Assembly (NCBI RefSeq): GCF_040373385.1
Contig: NZ_JBDXXH010000001.1
Location: 184,575-248,574 of the forward strand
DNA length: 64,000 nucleotides
From: Nitratidesulfovibrio sp.
GTDB taxonomy: Bacteria > Desulfobacterota > Desulfovibrionia > Desulfovibrionales > Desulfovibrionaceae
Reading direction: 5' to 3'
Shown here: one piece after another, positions 1 through 9,010 of the stretch
Position numbering within the stretch: position 1 is the first letter of the stretch
Layout of the letters: each line of letters starts with the position of its first letter
The notes under the pieces: generated by a model
Databases searched by the model: none
Told to the model about the DNA's origin: nothing
What the model saw: the letters and a program-made list of their open reading frames with translations, nothing else
Position numbers and translations under genes: made by a program

Positions 1-917
1 AGCAGCTTGCGCGTCACCTTCGCGCCCACGCGGTGGTGCTGGTAGAAGTTCCACTTACCGTCGAAGTATTCCGCCGTGTACAGCTTGCCCACGTCGTGGA
101 ACAGCATGGCGAAGGTACCCAGCCAGTCGTAGTTGTATTCGCCTTCCGGGTAGTGGCGCACACACTCGATGGTGTGGTCGAACACGGTTTCTTCCGCGCC
201 GTCGTCGTTGCGCTGCTGGCGCACGCGGGACAGGGCCGCCACTTCAGGCAGCAGGCCGTGCAGCACCTGCGAATCGAACAGCAACTGCACGAACTTCCAC
301 ATGCACTCGGCTTCCACCTTGCGCCATTCGTCCATGATGTCCGAGATGCGCACGTAGTCCAGCACGCGGCTGGCGGCGCGGATGATGGCCATCCACGAGT
401 TGGGCTCGATGGGCAGGTCGAAGTTGGCCGCGAAGCGCATGGCCCGGATGACCAGAAGATAGTTGCGGCGCAGGGTTTCGTCCGGAATGCCGCGCAGTTG
501 CACCTTGCCCTTCGAGAAATCCTCGAAGCCTTCATACGCGTCGCCAGTGTGGGCGATGAACGGGCAGGAAAGGGCCGGGGGCATCTTGCCCTGCTCTTCC
601 AGCACGCGCAGCATGCGCGGGGTGATGCGGGCCAGGGTATGTTCCGGGTGCGAGGATTCTTCGGTATCGGTGTGGTAGAAGCGGATCAGGGCTCCGCCTT
701 CGCGCATGGTGGCGACCACGCCCTCTTCGTTGGAGCGCTCGAGGCTGGGAAAAAGCTTGCCGAGCTCTTCGTAGTCGGGCTCGCAGGCGATGTCGATTTC
801 GGTTTCGCGGCCGTCCAGCAGTTCCTTTTGCAACTGCGCGTTGACCACGTAGGCGTCGTAACCGTTGCGAAGGATGGCCTTGCAGATGGCTATGGCGTCC
901 TTGAAAGGTTGGCTCAT
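1..917 (-). CDS. CCA-adding-enzyme-like protein with HD domain (3' end outside window)
   Basis: About 305 residues are present; the gene runs off the left edge. The start is the ATG at 917, preceded by a perfect AGGAGG. Residues 1-60 resemble the head of class II poly(A) polymerase / CCA-adding enzymes, but the signature is eroded: the Gly-Gly loop reads VVNAQ, and of the DxD metal pair (EIDIACEP) only one Asp remains. An RNA-binding-like helical part follows, then an HD phosphohydrolase motif (FHDVGK) near residue 285. The seen facts are the fold-like order and the missing catalytic residues. Loss of nucleotidyl transfer, leaving an HD hydrolase or RNA-binding role, is inference. A true CCA enzyme with a divergent active site is less likely. 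Confidence 0.75.
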   Translation of the reverse strand, partial: MSQPFKDAIAICKAILRNGYDAYVVNAQLQKELLDGRETEIDIACEPDYEELGKLFPSLERSNEEGVVATMREGGALIRFYHTDTEESSHPEHTLARITPRMLRVLEEQGKMPPALSCPFIAHTGDAYEGFEDFSKGKVQLRGIPDETLRRNYLLVIRAMRFAANFDLPIEPNSWMAIIRAASRVLDYVRISDIMDEWRKVEAECMWKFVQLLFDSQVLHGLLPEVAALSRVRQQRNDDGAEETVFDHTIECVRHYPEGEYNYDWLGTFAMLFHDVGKLYTAEYFDGKWNFYQHHRVGAKVTRKL

Positions 918-1228
918 CCCTGTCCTCCTGAAAGTGATGAAAGGCGCGCCCTCCGGCGCGGTGCCATCCGTGCATCACAGGCGCGGCCCGAAAAGTCAAG
1001 GCGGCTAGGCGTGACGGGGCGCGGACGGTGGCCGTGGGCTGGCTATGGCCCGTGGCAGTGGATGGGTCAGCGCTGGGTGCGTGCGCACGGGAAGTGTGTC
1101 CGTCTGATTGTGCCAAAATGCACAAAAGTGGCGGAGGATGCAAGGGGGAGTGGGGTGGGGGCTGTCGGGGGGAGGGGTTGTCGGGGGTAGGGGTGGGAGG
1201 GGTGAGGGGAGAGGGGATGCTGCCTGAT

Positions 1229-1441
1229 GGGTACGGCCTCTACGAATACACTCCTGCCCTGTTGTGCTCGCCCGATTTCGTTATGCCTCCGGCGGGCAAG
1301 GGGCCGCAGAGCGGCGGCCCCTTGCATCCCCGCGCTCCAGGGGGGCTTCGCCACCCCTGGACCCCCAGCGTTTCCTGCGCGGCGTCCCTGCGGCGGCAGC
1401 TTCCCTCCGGCGCTGGGGCGCCTCCGGGCGATCTGCCGCCT
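1229..1441 (+). repeat. Left copy of a ~210 bp inverted repeat
   Basis: This segment matches the reverse complement of 2246-2455 over nearly its whole length. Shared parts in order are a CTACGAA...CCTGCCCTGTTG stretch, CGCCCGATTTCGTTATG, a GGGGCCGC/GCGGCCCC hairpin, a second hairpin of the form CCAGGGGGGC...CCCCTGG, and the module CTTCCCTCCGGCGCTGGGG. Hairpin stems differ between the two copies but remain self-complementary. Confidence 0.7.
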
Positions 1442-1704
1442 GTGCCGCCAATGCGCGCGAATCTCTCGTCATCCTTGATGAAAGCTTGTGTGCCCCTTCG
1501 TCGGATTTCCTGCACCGCATTCCTTTCGCCGCCAGCTTCCCTGCGGCGCTGGGCGCCTCGGGCGATCTGCCGACGGGAATGCGGTGTGCGCCAATCTCTC
1601 GTAGCCACGACGTAGCGAGGGAGCCTTTGCAACACGCGTTTTGCGGCGCGTATCCGCGACGCCGGAGCTTCCGCCTCGCAAAGCCTCGGCGGCGATCTCC
1701 GGCT
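1394..1704 (+). repeat. Three same-strand copies of a ~47 bp palindromic module
   Basis: Copies lie at about 1394-1440, 1529-1575 and 1661-1704 (the last diverged). The core is GCAGCTTCCCTCCGGCGCTG followed by GGGCGCCTCCGGGCGATCTGC. Two opposite-strand copies lie at about 2112-2161 and 2244-2293. Each module can fold on its central GGCGC palindrome. Confidence 0.65.
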
Positions 1705-2245
1705 GCGGACGCGTATCGCCGCACAAAGGTTTTCAGTGCAAAATGAAGGGCGACTTGCTCGTCGAGGTAAGCAACTCGCGTGGAATGGATTCCGTTACGT
1801 ATTGGCTGGGTGCGAACGCATCGTGGGGTAGGGGCAGGTGTCCTTAGCGAGAAGGCGGCGGGAGACTGGTGTACAGTGAAGGCTCGTAGCCGCGCTCAGC
1901 CCAACGGGAGATTGTGCGTGTGCTTAGGCCGATTAAACGGACACGGACAGTGCGTAGACGCATGTGACGCCGGGTTTTGATGGCGGTACATACGTCGCAA
2001 CGGGGGCATGGATAAGGGTGCCCAAGTGGGATGAGGGCAACGGGAAATTGGCGCACAGCGAAGGCGCGTAGCGTTGTCAGGCCACCGTGAGATTGGTGCG
2101 CATTGGCGTCACCGGCGGCAGATCGCCCGGAGGCGCTTAGCGCCGAAGGGAAGCTGCCGCCGTAGGGACGCTGCGCAAGATACGTATGGAGGGGGTGCCC
2201 TGGCTCTGCCAAGGCAACGGGAGCTTGGCGCACATACGCATTCCG

Positions 2246-2455
2246 CCGGGCAGATCGCCCGGAGGCGCCCCAGCGCCGGAGGGAAGCTGCCCGGTGAAGA
2301 ATGCGGTGCAGGACGAACTTGGGGGGACCAGGGGGGCAGCGCCCCCCGGAGCGCGGGGGTACAGGGGGCCGCCGCTTAGCGGCCCCCTGCCCGTCGGAGA
2401 CATAACGAAATCGGGCGGTACCAACAGGGCAGGACTGTCTTCGTAGAAGCCGTGT
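2246..2455 (-). repeat. Right copy of the ~210 bp inverted repeat
   Basis: Inverted partner of 1229-1441. It ends about 40 bp downstream of the pyrC stop codon, so the pair brackets the non-coding block like the ends of a composite element. No target-site duplication could be identified by eye. Confidence 0.7.
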
Positions 2456-2497
2456 CCAACAGGACGGTGCGTCCCCTTCCCCTTGCGGCGCAGCCCC

Positions 2498-3778
2498 CTA
2501 CACCACCTTCACCCCGCCAAGCCACAGCGCCTTCACCCTGCCCACCAGCTCCCGTCCCAGAAACGGCGTGTTCAGGCTCTTCGAGTGCATGGTCTCGCGC
2601 GAGGGCACCCACTTCTCTTCCGGGTCCAGCAGGAAGAAATCCGCCGGGTCGCCGACGCCAAATCCGTTCACGGGCAGCCCGAATATCTTCGCCGGTTCCG
2701 TCGCCCACAGGCGCATCAGGTCGGCTTCCGTCAGCACTCCTTCGCACACCAGCCCCCATGTCAGGGCCACGGCGGTATCAAGGCCGGTAATGCCATTGGG
2801 GGCCTCGTCCAGCGGGGTTTCCTTTTCGTGCGCGGCGTGCGGGGCATGGTCGGTGGCCAGGATGTCGATGACGCCGGATTGCACCGCCTCGCGCAGGGCG
2901 GCCACATCGTCGTCGGTGCGCAGGGGCGGGTTGACCTTGGCCTTGGTGTCGTACCCCAAGAGTTCCCTGTCGGTCAGCAGCAGGTAGTGGGGGCAGGTTT
3001 CCGCCGTTACCGGCACGCCGCGCTGCTTGGCCCAGGCGATCAGCTCCACGGAGCGGCGGCACGAGATGTGCGCAAGGTGAATGGGCAGCTTCAGGTAGTC
3101 GGCCAGCAGGATGTCGCGCGCCACGTGCAGCGCCTCGCCGATGTCCGGCTGGCCCTTCACCCCGATGCGTCCGCTGGTCTCGCCCTCGTTCATGTGCGCG
3201 CCCTTGGCCAGGTAGGGGTCCTCGCAGTGGTCGATGACCACCTTGCCCTGGTCGGCGGCGTATTCCACGCAGCGGCGGAACATTTCGGTATCCGGCACGG
3301 GCGCGCCGTCGTTGGAAAAGGCCACGCAGCCCGCCTCGGCCAGTTCGGCCAGCGGGGCAAGCTCCGTGCCCTTCAGCCCCACCGTGGCCGCGCCGATGGG
3401 GTGCAGGCGCGGGCCGTGCGGCCAGTGGCGGCGGGCGGTGTCGATCATGTCCCGCGTGATGGAGGCATCGTCGTTGACCGGCTTGGTGTTGGCCATGCAC
3501 AGCACGGCCCCGAACCCGCCGTGGGCGGCGGCGGCAAGCCCGCTGGCGATGTCTTCCTTGTACTCCTGACCCGGTTCGCGCATGTGGGTGTGCGCGTCGA
3601 TGAAGGCCGGGAACAGCACCATGCCCTTGGCATCGATGCTTGCCGCGTCTTGCGGCGCAGTGCCGGAACCGGCGTCCGTCACGGACGCAATGCGCCCGTC
3701 GGCCACGGCAACGTCCACCATGCGCCCCAGCAGGCGGGCATTGCGAAGGAACAGGGATGCGGAAGTGGTGGCGGTCAT
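2498..3778 (-). CDS. pyrC: Dihydroorotase
   Basis: A 426-residue class I dihydroorotase, catalysing cyclisation of carbamoyl-aspartate to dihydroorotate in pyrimidine synthesis in the cytoplasm. The metal-binding [10 protein letters not shown] motif is at residues 61-70. Further amidohydrolase signatures are SNDGAP, IDHCEDP, an AHIS segment and the C-terminal ATDHAPH that supplies the last metal ligand. The start ATG overlaps the pyrB stop codon by 4 bp (ATGA), so the two are translationally coupled. Length and motif order are normal for a catalytically active enzyme rather than a pyrC-like pseudo-subunit. Confidence 0.96.
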   Translation of the reverse strand: MTATTSASLFLRNARLLGRMVDVAVADGRIASVTDAGSGTAPQDAASIDAKGMVLFPAFIDAHTHMREPGQEYKEDIASGLAAAAHGGFGAVLCMANTKPVNDDASITRDMIDTARRHWPHGPRLHPIGAATVGLKGTELAPLAELAEAGCVAFSNDGAPVPDTEMFRRCVEYAADQGKVVIDHCEDPYLAKGAHMNEGETSGRIGVKGQPDIGEALHVARDILLADYLKLPIHLAHISCRRSVELIAWAKQRGVPVTAETCPHYLLLTDRELLGYDTKAKVNPPLRTDDDVAALREAVQSGVIDILATDHAPHAAHEKETPLDEAPNGITGLDTAVALTWGLVCEGVLTEADLMRLWATEPAKIFGLPVNGFGVGDPADFFLLDPEEKWVPSRETMHSKSLNTPFLGRELVGRVKALWLGGVKVV

Positions 3779-4752
3779 GCGCGGCCTCCGTTGTCGGCGG
3801 TCTGCTCTGTGCCGGTGCGGGTGGCGAGCAGGAAAAGGATTGCCATGCGCGTGGCCACGCCTGCGGCCACCTGGTCCAGGATCAGGCTTTCGGGCGAGTC
3901 GGCCAGCACGGACGATATTTCCAGTCCCCGGTTCATGGGGCCGGGGTGCAGCACCCGCGCGCCCGGCGCGGCCATGGCCAGGTGCCGGGGCGACAGGCAG
4001 AAACGCTGCGCGTATTCACGCAGGTCGGGCAGCAGGCCCGCCTGCTGGCGTTCCAGTTGCAGGCGCAGGCACATCACCGCGTCCGCGCCCTGCACGGCGT
4101 CGTCCAGCCGGTTGAAGATGGTCACCGGCCAGTTGTGCACCCCGGCGGGCAGCAGGGTACGCGGCGCGCACAGCCGCACCTTTACCCCCAGCGACGAGAG
4201 CAGGTGCACGTTGGAGCGGGCCACCCGGCTGTGGGCAATGTCACCAAGGATGAGCAGGGTGCGCCCCTCGAAGGTGTCGCCCCAGACCTGGCGCAGCGAA
4301 TAGCAGTCCAGCAGGGCCTGGGTGGGGTGGGCGTGCCAGCCGTCGCCCGCGTTGACCACAGAGCAGTCCAGCCGTTCGGCCAGAAACTGCGCCGCGCCGC
4401 TGGACGAATGGCGGATGACGATGATGTCCGGCGTCATGGCCTGCAAGGTGAGGGCGGTGTCCTTCAGGCTTTCGCCCTTGGACAGGCTGGACCCGCTCTT
4501 GGCCAGCGAGAAGGTGTCGGCGGAAAGCCGCTTGCCCGCCACGTCGAACGAGGTCTTGGTGCGGGTGCTCGGCTCCGCGAAGAACAGCACCACGCTCTTG
4601 CCCTTCAGGGTGGGCACCTTTTTCACGGGGCGGCGGTTGATGTCGTGGAACTGGGCCGCCGTATCCAGCAGGTGGAACAGCTCTGGCCGCGTCAGCTGGG
4701 TGACGTCCAGCAGGTCCTTGTGGGGCCACGTGGGGCGTTGTGCGTGCTGCAT
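3775..4752 (-). CDS. pyrB: Aspartate carbamoyltransferase, catalytic subunit
   Basis: A 325-residue protein condensing carbamoyl phosphate with aspartate, the first committed step of pyrimidine synthesis. The carbamoyl-phosphate site STRTKT is at residues 62-67, with the HPTQALLD motif from residue 142 and a downstream [10 protein letters not shown] segment typical of ATCases (rather than ornithine transferases). The ATG at 4752 is used because upstream in-frame sequence has no start with a Shine-Dalgarno and would run into the preceding gene, whose stop is 14 bp away. No pyrI regulatory subunit is nearby. It lies between an amidohydrolase gene and pyrC. Confidence 0.95.
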   Translation of the reverse strand: MQHAQRPTWPHKDLLDVTQLTRPELFHLLDTAAQFHDINRRPVKKVPTLKGKSVVLFFAEPSTRTKTSFDVAGKRLSADTFSLAKSGSSLSKGESLKDTALTLQAMTPDIIVIRHSSSGAAQFLAERLDCSVVNAGDGWHAHPTQALLDCYSLRQVWGDTFEGRTLLILGDIAHSRVARSNVHLLSSLGVKVRLCAPRTLLPAGVHNWPVTIFNRLDDAVQGADAVMCLRLQLERQQAGLLPDLREYAQRFCLSPRHLAMAAPGARVLHPGPMNRGLEISSVLADSPESLILDQVAAGVATRMAILFLLATRTGTEQTADNGGRA

Positions 4753-4766
4753 GTGGGTGTGGGGGG

Positions 4767-6236
4767 TTACGGGGTTGTCCCCAGTGCTTGGGAAAAATCT
4801 TGGGGCAGCAGGGCCAGCCGCGCGCGGCGGCCGGGAACGATGGCGCCGATGTCGCCCCGGCCCAGTGCGGCTGCGCCGCCCACGGTCAGCAGGCGCAGCA
4901 GGGCGGCGGGGGGCAGGTCGTGCCCGGCGGGCAGGTCGCGCAGGGCGCGGGCCTCGTTCCACAGGTCCAGGTCGTGGTTCGAGGCCAGGCTGTCGGTGCC
5001 TAGGCACAGCGGCGTGCCCGCCGCAGCCAGGGCGCGGGCCGGGGCCGTGCCCACGCTGATGGCCGCGTTGGAGCGCGGGCACAGGCAGACGTGCGCGCCC
5101 GATTCGGCCAGCAGGCGGATGTCCGACGCGTCCAGTTGCACGCAGTGCACGGCCAGGGTGCCTTCGTCCAGCAGGCCAAGGTCGGCGGCATAGGGCACGG
5201 GGCGCATGCCCGGCGCGGCAAAGCCCGGCGGCAGCACGCGCACGGCCAGCAGGTCGGCCAGCGCGCCGCGCCCGGTGGTCAGGAATTCCACCTCGTCCGG
5301 GTGCTCGGCCAAGTGCATGGAAAAGACGCGGTGGTTGCGTTCGCACCAGCGGCGGGCGGCGGCGAGCGCAACCGGGTGGGTGGAATACAGGGAGTGCCCG
5401 GCCAGCGCGGCATCGGGATGGAGCGGGAAGGGCGCGCCGGGTGCGGGGGATGCGCCTGTCGGGCCGGAGGGAACGATATCGTCCGCAGCAAGATCGGACG
5501 CCAGTTCCGCCATGGCGCGCGGCCACAGGGCGGCGGTGTCTGCGGGGGCTGCCGGTTCGCCGTCGGGCGTGGTGAAGCGGTAGCCGAACACCTCCGCGAA
5601 GTGTGAACAGCCGATGGACGCGGCCTGCATGGCCCGGTGCACGGCGGCGGGGGCCACGGCGGTGATGTCGCCCACGTGGGCGGTGTGGCAGGCCGCAAGC
5701 TGGCGGGCGGCTTCGGTCAGCGCGGCGGCGCGGACATCCGGCGGGGTTTCGGCCCCGGCGGCCACGAGCGACAGCAGGCTTTTCACCCACGGCACAAAGC
5801 CGCCCCCAAGCACGGTGCGCCCGGCCAGGTGCGAAAGTTCGAGGTGTGTGTGGCAATTGACCACGCCGGGCGTCAGGGTGACCTCGCCAAGGTCGGACAG
5901 GGGAACCCCCGCGCGGCGGCGGAAGGCATCCATGGGTTCCACGGCCTCGATGACGCCCCCGCGCAACCCGGAGAGCACGCGGGCCGCGCCATCCGCGCCA
6001 TTCGGGGCACCCACGCCATCTGGGGCATTCGCGCCATCAGGGACATTCGCGTCGGGCGGCGTGGTGCACGCGCCATCAGTCAATGCCGCCTGCCCGGCAC
6101 CGTCCAAGAAAACGCCCCGGATCACAACGACATGGTCGTCGAGAACGCGGGGCGGCGAAAACAGGTCGCGCGGGTCTCGTGCTGGACCCTCACCTGCGAG
6201 AGGTATGACGCGTCGCGCGCGGACGGCGATGAGCAT
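4767..6236 (-). CDS. Amidohydrolase, aminofutalosine-deaminase-like
   Basis: A 489-residue member of the ATZ/TRZ-type metal-dependent amidohydrolases. Visible motifs are [10 protein letters not shown] (metal HxH), [13 protein letters not shown] (His and Glu of the deaminase site), an HCVQL segment, [11 protein letters not shown], and [12 protein letters not shown] with the last metal Asp. HTHLELS followed by this layout is what I associate with aminodeoxyfutalosine deaminases of the alternative menaquinone pathway, which desulfovibrios use; this assignment is inference, and a nucleoside or triazine deaminase of another specificity is possible. An in-frame GTG at 6272 has a better ribosome binding site (GGGAG) and could be the true start. 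Residues about 55-85 are a repetitive PDGANAPDG-type insert. Confidence 0.8.
   Translation of the reverse strand: MLIAVRARRVIPLAGEGPARDPRDLFSPPRVLDDHVVVIRGVFLDGAGQAALTDGACTTPPDANVPDGANAPDGVGAPNGADGAARVLSGLRGGVIEAVEPMDAFRRRAGVPLSDLGEVTLTPGVVNCHTHLELSHLAGRTVLGGGFVPWVKSLLSLVAAGAETPPDVRAAALTEAARQLAACHTAHVGDITAVAPAAVHRAMQAASIGCSHFAEVFGYRFTTPDGEPAAPADTAALWPRAMAELASDLAADDIVPSGPTGASPAPGAPFPLHPDAALAGHSLYSTHPVALAAARRWCERNHRVFSMHLAEHPDEVEFLTTGRGALADLLAVRVLPPGFAAPGMRPVPYAADLGLLDEGTLAVHCVQLDASDIRLLAESGAHVCLCPRSNAAISVGTAPARALAAAGTPLCLGTDSLASNHDLDLWNEARALRDLPAGHDLPPAALLRLLTVGGAAALGRGDIGAIVPGRRARLALLPQDFSQALGTTP
5985..6070. repeat. In-frame minisatellite inside the amidohydrolase gene
   Basis: About four imperfect copies of an 18 bp unit around GCCATCTGGGGCATTC. 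On the coding strand they encode a repeating P-(D/N)-G-(A/V) pattern that interrupts the N-terminal beta domain before the metal-binding HTH motif. Confidence 0.7.
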
Positions 6237-6542
6237 TGTCTGTACGGGGGGTTGGGTGTACAAGCCGGGCACAGTGGCTCCCGGCACTGGGGGCATGTCG
6301 TTGGACGCATGCCCACAAGATAGTGTTCCACAATCGGGTGGGGATGTAAAGAAAAGGGGCGCTCCCGCCGAACAGATGGCGACGGATGACCACGCCTGGC
6401 AGTTGCGCTGCCCGGCGGCCTGCCGTCTGCCAGCCCCCCGGTTTTCGCAGTTCCCCCAGTTTCCGCAGTCCCCGCAGTCCGGCCCCATTCCGGGGGCGCA
6501 CGCGCATCGCACCTTCAACCGCCAGTTCTCGCGCAGATTCCC
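6237..6542. other. Divergent intergenic region
   Basis: This holds the outward promoters of the leftward amidohydrolase-pyrBC operon and the rightward WcbI-like gene. No strong -35/-10 pair is recognisable. A short direct repeat of CAGTCCCCG-like units lies at about 6450-6482. Confidence 0.5.
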
Positions 6543-7460
6543 ATGACCACACCGCACCGCAGCCTCTGCCTCATCCACGCCAACTGCCAGGGCGATCCGC
6601 TGGCGAAACTGCTGGCCGCCTCGCCGCAGTTTGCCGCGCGTTACGAAATCCGCCGCTACACCAATTACCTGCGCGAGCGCGTGGCCCCCGCCGAACTGTC
6701 CGGTTGCGGGCTGTTCCTGTACCAGCACCTGGGCGAAAAGTGGGACGACCACGCCTCCGACCGGCTGCTGTCCATGGTCAACCCGGCTGCGCGGGTGCTG
6801 CGCCTGCCCAACATGCTGTTCACGGGCTACTGGCCGTTCTGGACCAACAAGAGCCCCATGGATTTCGGCGATGCGTTCCTGGACCGGCTGGTGTCCATGG
6901 GCCTCGGCATGGCGGAAATCCTGCACGTGTACCTGCACGGCGACATCGCGGCCAAGTACGACCTGGACGCCATGCTGCGCGCGTCACTGGATGTGGAGCG
7001 GGACAAGGAGCGCGGGGCGGGCGCGGAACCGGGCATGGTCGGGGGCGACGGGGGGAGCAGGGCAGGCAGGGGCGGAAGCGCGGTGCCGGAGGTCATCCCC
7101 GCCGTGGTGGCCCCCACGGTGGAACTGGTGGAGGCGCTGTGGAAGCAGGAGCGGCTGTTTGCCACCATCAACCATCCCAACCGACGGCTGGTGCTGCATG
7201 TGGCGGAAGGGGTGCTGGCGGCGCTGGGCATGGACCCGCTGCCCCCGGCGGTACGCGAGGGGTTCACCGACCCGTACCCGGAGTTCGAGCTGCCCATCCA
7301 CCCGCAGGTGGCCGCCCACCACGGGCTGGCATTCGGCGGGCCGGATGCCACATACAACATTTACGGGCGGCGCATGACCTTCGAGGAATACGTGCGCCGC
7401 TACGCGGACTGCCGCCTGCGCGGCATCGACAATTTCATCGGATACTTGCAGCTGGTGTGA
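6543..7460 (+). CDS. WcbI-like polysaccharide biosynthesis protein
   Basis: A 305-residue protein with the IHANCQG signature at residues 11-17 that marks the WcbI family, named after a capsule gene of Burkholderia and proposed to be an SGNH-like acyltransferase acting on cell-surface glycans. A second conserved-looking block (LRLPNMLFTGYWPF) lies near residue 95, and HPNRRLVLHVAE near residue 215. Residues about 150-183 are a low-complexity Gly/Arg/Glu insert absent from the compact family members I know. It stands alone, with no other capsule or glycosyltransferase gene in the window, so its substrate cannot be inferred. Confidence 0.8.
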   Translation: MTTPHRSLCLIHANCQGDPLAKLLAASPQFAARYEIRRYTNYLRERVAPAELSGCGLFLYQHLGEKWDDHASDRLLSMVNPAARVLRLPNMLFTGYWPFWTNKSPMDFGDAFLDRLVSMGLGMAEILHVYLHGDIAAKYDLDAMLRASLDVERDKERGAGAEPGMVGGDGGSRAGRGGSAVPEVIPAVVAPTVELVEALWKQERLFATINHPNRRLVLHVAEGVLAALGMDPLPPAVREGFTDPYPEFELPIHPQVAAHHGLAFGGPDATYNIYGRRMTFEEYVRRYADCRLRGIDNFIGYLQLV

Positions 7461-7465
7461 TCCGG

Positions 7466-7481
7466 CGGGGGCAAGCCCCCG
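7466..7481 (+). terminator. Probable terminator hairpin after the WcbI-like gene
   Basis: A CGGGGGC-AA-GCCCCCG hairpin starts 5 bp past the stop codon and is followed by TTCTCC. The U-tract is poor, so efficiency is doubtful. Confidence 0.45.
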
Positions 7482-7570
7482 TTCTCCGGTGGCGCCATGC
7501 CGGTGCGCCCGGCATCAGGAAAGCCCGTGCGTCCATGAAGCGACGAACGTCGTGCCGCCGTGTCCCGCAG

Positions 7571-8392
7571 CTATGCGCCGGGCGCGGCGGCGTTCGTTTG
7601 CCCGTCGAGTCCCAGCAGGGTGGCCGCGCTGGACAGCAGCACCTCTATCTCGCCGTCGGAAAGGTCCAGCCGCCGTTGCAGGCGGTGGCATTCGTCGGCG
7701 GGGTCGAACAGGGGGTAGTCGCTGCCGAACAGGATGTGCTCGCGGTCATGCCTGTTGAAGATGGCCCGCAGGGTGGCGTCGTCGATGAAGGAGAGGCTGC
7801 TGGAAGTGTCCATCCACACTTCGCGGCCCACCAGCGCCTCCAGCGCATACTGCCAGTGCAGGTAGCCGCCAAGGTGCGCGGCAATGAACCGGGCACGCGG
7901 AAAGGCATCCAGCAGGGCGGCCAGCTTGTACGGGCAGGAGGGGTTTTCCGCCGGGGGCAGCTTGTCGCCGATGTGGCACATGAACACGAAGTCGTTCTGC
8001 GCCGCCTCGATGATGGGCAAAAGGCGCGGGTCGTCCAGGCGGAAGCCCTGGAATTCCGGGTGCAGCTTCAGCCCCCGGATGCCCGCCGCGCGCAGTCGGT
8101 CCAACTGGTGCTCCCAGTCCTGATATTCGGGATGCACGGTGCCGAAGGCCACCACTTCCGGGTGGTGGCGCTGCAATTCCACGGCAAAGGCATTGGCGGG
8201 CACCACCTGCGCGGCGGCGGTGGCGGCGCAGTGCACCACCACGCCGTCCAGCCCGGCGCGTTTGGCGCGGGGCAGCAGGTCTTCCACCACGCCTTCGCCC
8301 ACGGGCGAGATGCCGTAGTGCGATTCCAGCTGTTGCAGGACCTTGGACGCAATTTTGGGGTGGAAGGCATGGGTGTGGACGTCGAGGAACAT
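7571..8392 (-). CDS. TIM-barrel amidohydrolase (amidohydrolase_2 family)
   Basis: A 273-residue metal-dependent hydrolase. Motifs are DVHTHAFHP at the N-terminus (metal HxH), GLKLHPEFQGF mid-protein, CHIGD and AAHLGG histidines, and GSDYPLFDP near residue 235 with the final metal Asp. The family includes decarboxylases and lactonases such as ACMSD-like and 2-pyrone-4,6-dicarboxylate hydrolase-like proteins, so substrate is open. The ATG at 8392 has AGGG about 10 bp upstream and leaves the HTH motif at the usual distance from the N-terminus. It converges with the WcbI-like gene. Confidence 0.85.
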   Translation of the reverse strand: MFLDVHTHAFHPKIASKVLQQLESHYGISPVGEGVVEDLLPRAKRAGLDGVVVHCAATAAAQVVPANAFAVELQRHHPEVVAFGTVHPEYQDWEHQLDRLRAAGIRGLKLHPEFQGFRLDDPRLLPIIEAAQNDFVFMCHIGDKLPPAENPSCPYKLAALLDAFPRARFIAAHLGGYLHWQYALEALVGREVWMDTSSSLSFIDDATLRAIFNRHDREHILFGSDYPLFDPADECHRLQRRLDLSDGEIEVLLSSAATLLGLDGQTNAAAPGA

Positions 8393-8500
8393 GGGCCATG
8401 CCCTACGCCCGGTCCACTGACCAGTCAAGCGAGCAGGCACATTCGTTGTCTGAAGTGTACAAGCCTGCACGCGTGAGCGCCCTGCTTGCCGAGAGGCGTG

Positions 8501-8911
8501 CTATTTCAGCAAATCACGCAGCCATTCGGGCACCGGCACCGGCTTGCCCTGCGGGTTGATGCAGGCGTGCTGGGTCATGCCGTCGGCCAGCAACCTGTTG
8601 CGTCCCTCGTCCCGAATCTCGTACACGAAGGTCAGCGAGGCGCGGCCCCATTCGCTGATGCCCGCGCGTACCTGGATCAGGTCGTCGAAACGGGCCGGGC
8701 TGCGGTAGCGGCAGCGTGCCTCGCGCACCGGCAGGATGATGCCGCGTTCTTCCACGGTGGCATAGCCCATGCCCCGCGAGCGGATGAATTCGCTGCGGGC
8801 GCGTTCGAAGAAGTGCAGGTATTCCGCATAGTATACAACGCCCATCATGTCCGTTTCACCGTAGGACACCCGATGGGCCAACCAGATTTCAGGCACGGGA
8901 AAGCCATCCAT
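8501..8911 (-). CDS. Acyl-CoA thioesterase, YbgC/4HBT family
   Basis: A 136-residue hot-dog-fold thioesterase. The signature YGETDMMGVVYYAEYLHFFERAR lies at residues 16-38 and carries the catalytic Asp of the 4-hydroxybenzoyl-CoA thioesterase group; the rest has the usual RYRSPARFDDLI strand. It probably hydrolyses short acyl-CoA or acyl-ACP thioesters in the cytoplasm. The ATG at 8911 follows AGGAGG by 11 bp. It is divergent from mltA; no tol-pal genes, a frequent YbgC context, are nearby. Confidence 0.9.
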   Translation of the reverse strand: MDGFPVPEIWLAHRVSYGETDMMGVVYYAEYLHFFERARSEFIRSRGMGYATVEERGIILPVREARCRYRSPARFDDLIQVRAGISEWGRASLTFVYEIRDEGRNRLLADGMTQHACINPQGKPVPVPEWLRDLLK

Positions 8912-9010
8912 ATGTTTCGCAACCTCCTGCCGCGTGGCGCGGCGTGTCGATTCGTACGCCATTTCGTGGCGAAAGCCAAAGCCGCGAGCACGCGCGGCCT
9001 GTCCCTCTCC

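Larger units (their letters stand above)
918..2497. other. 1.6 kb non-coding block of modular repeats
   Basis: No open frame here has a ribosome binding site or the GC3 pattern of the neighbouring genes. The block is built from repeated GC-rich palindromic modules in two orientations (see the separate repeat entries). Its outer parts, about 1229-1441 and 2246-2455, are inverted copies of each other. The middle (about 1840-2100) carries several diverged copies of a shorter module around ATTGGCGCACA. There is no transposase or recombinase. Confidence 0.7.

Noticed and set aside
1229-2455. Insertion sequence
   Set aside because: Inverted ends are present but there is no transposase frame, no short terminal repeat of an IS type and no visible target duplication.
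2483-4303. Long + strand frame opposite pyrC and pyrB
   Set aside because: His/Gln/Arg-rich shadow translation typical of high-GC antisense frames; pyrB and pyrC on the other strand are unmistakable.
8486-9010. N-terminal extension of MltA to 600 residues
   Set aside because: The extension runs antisense through the thioesterase gene and would bury the lipoprotein signal.
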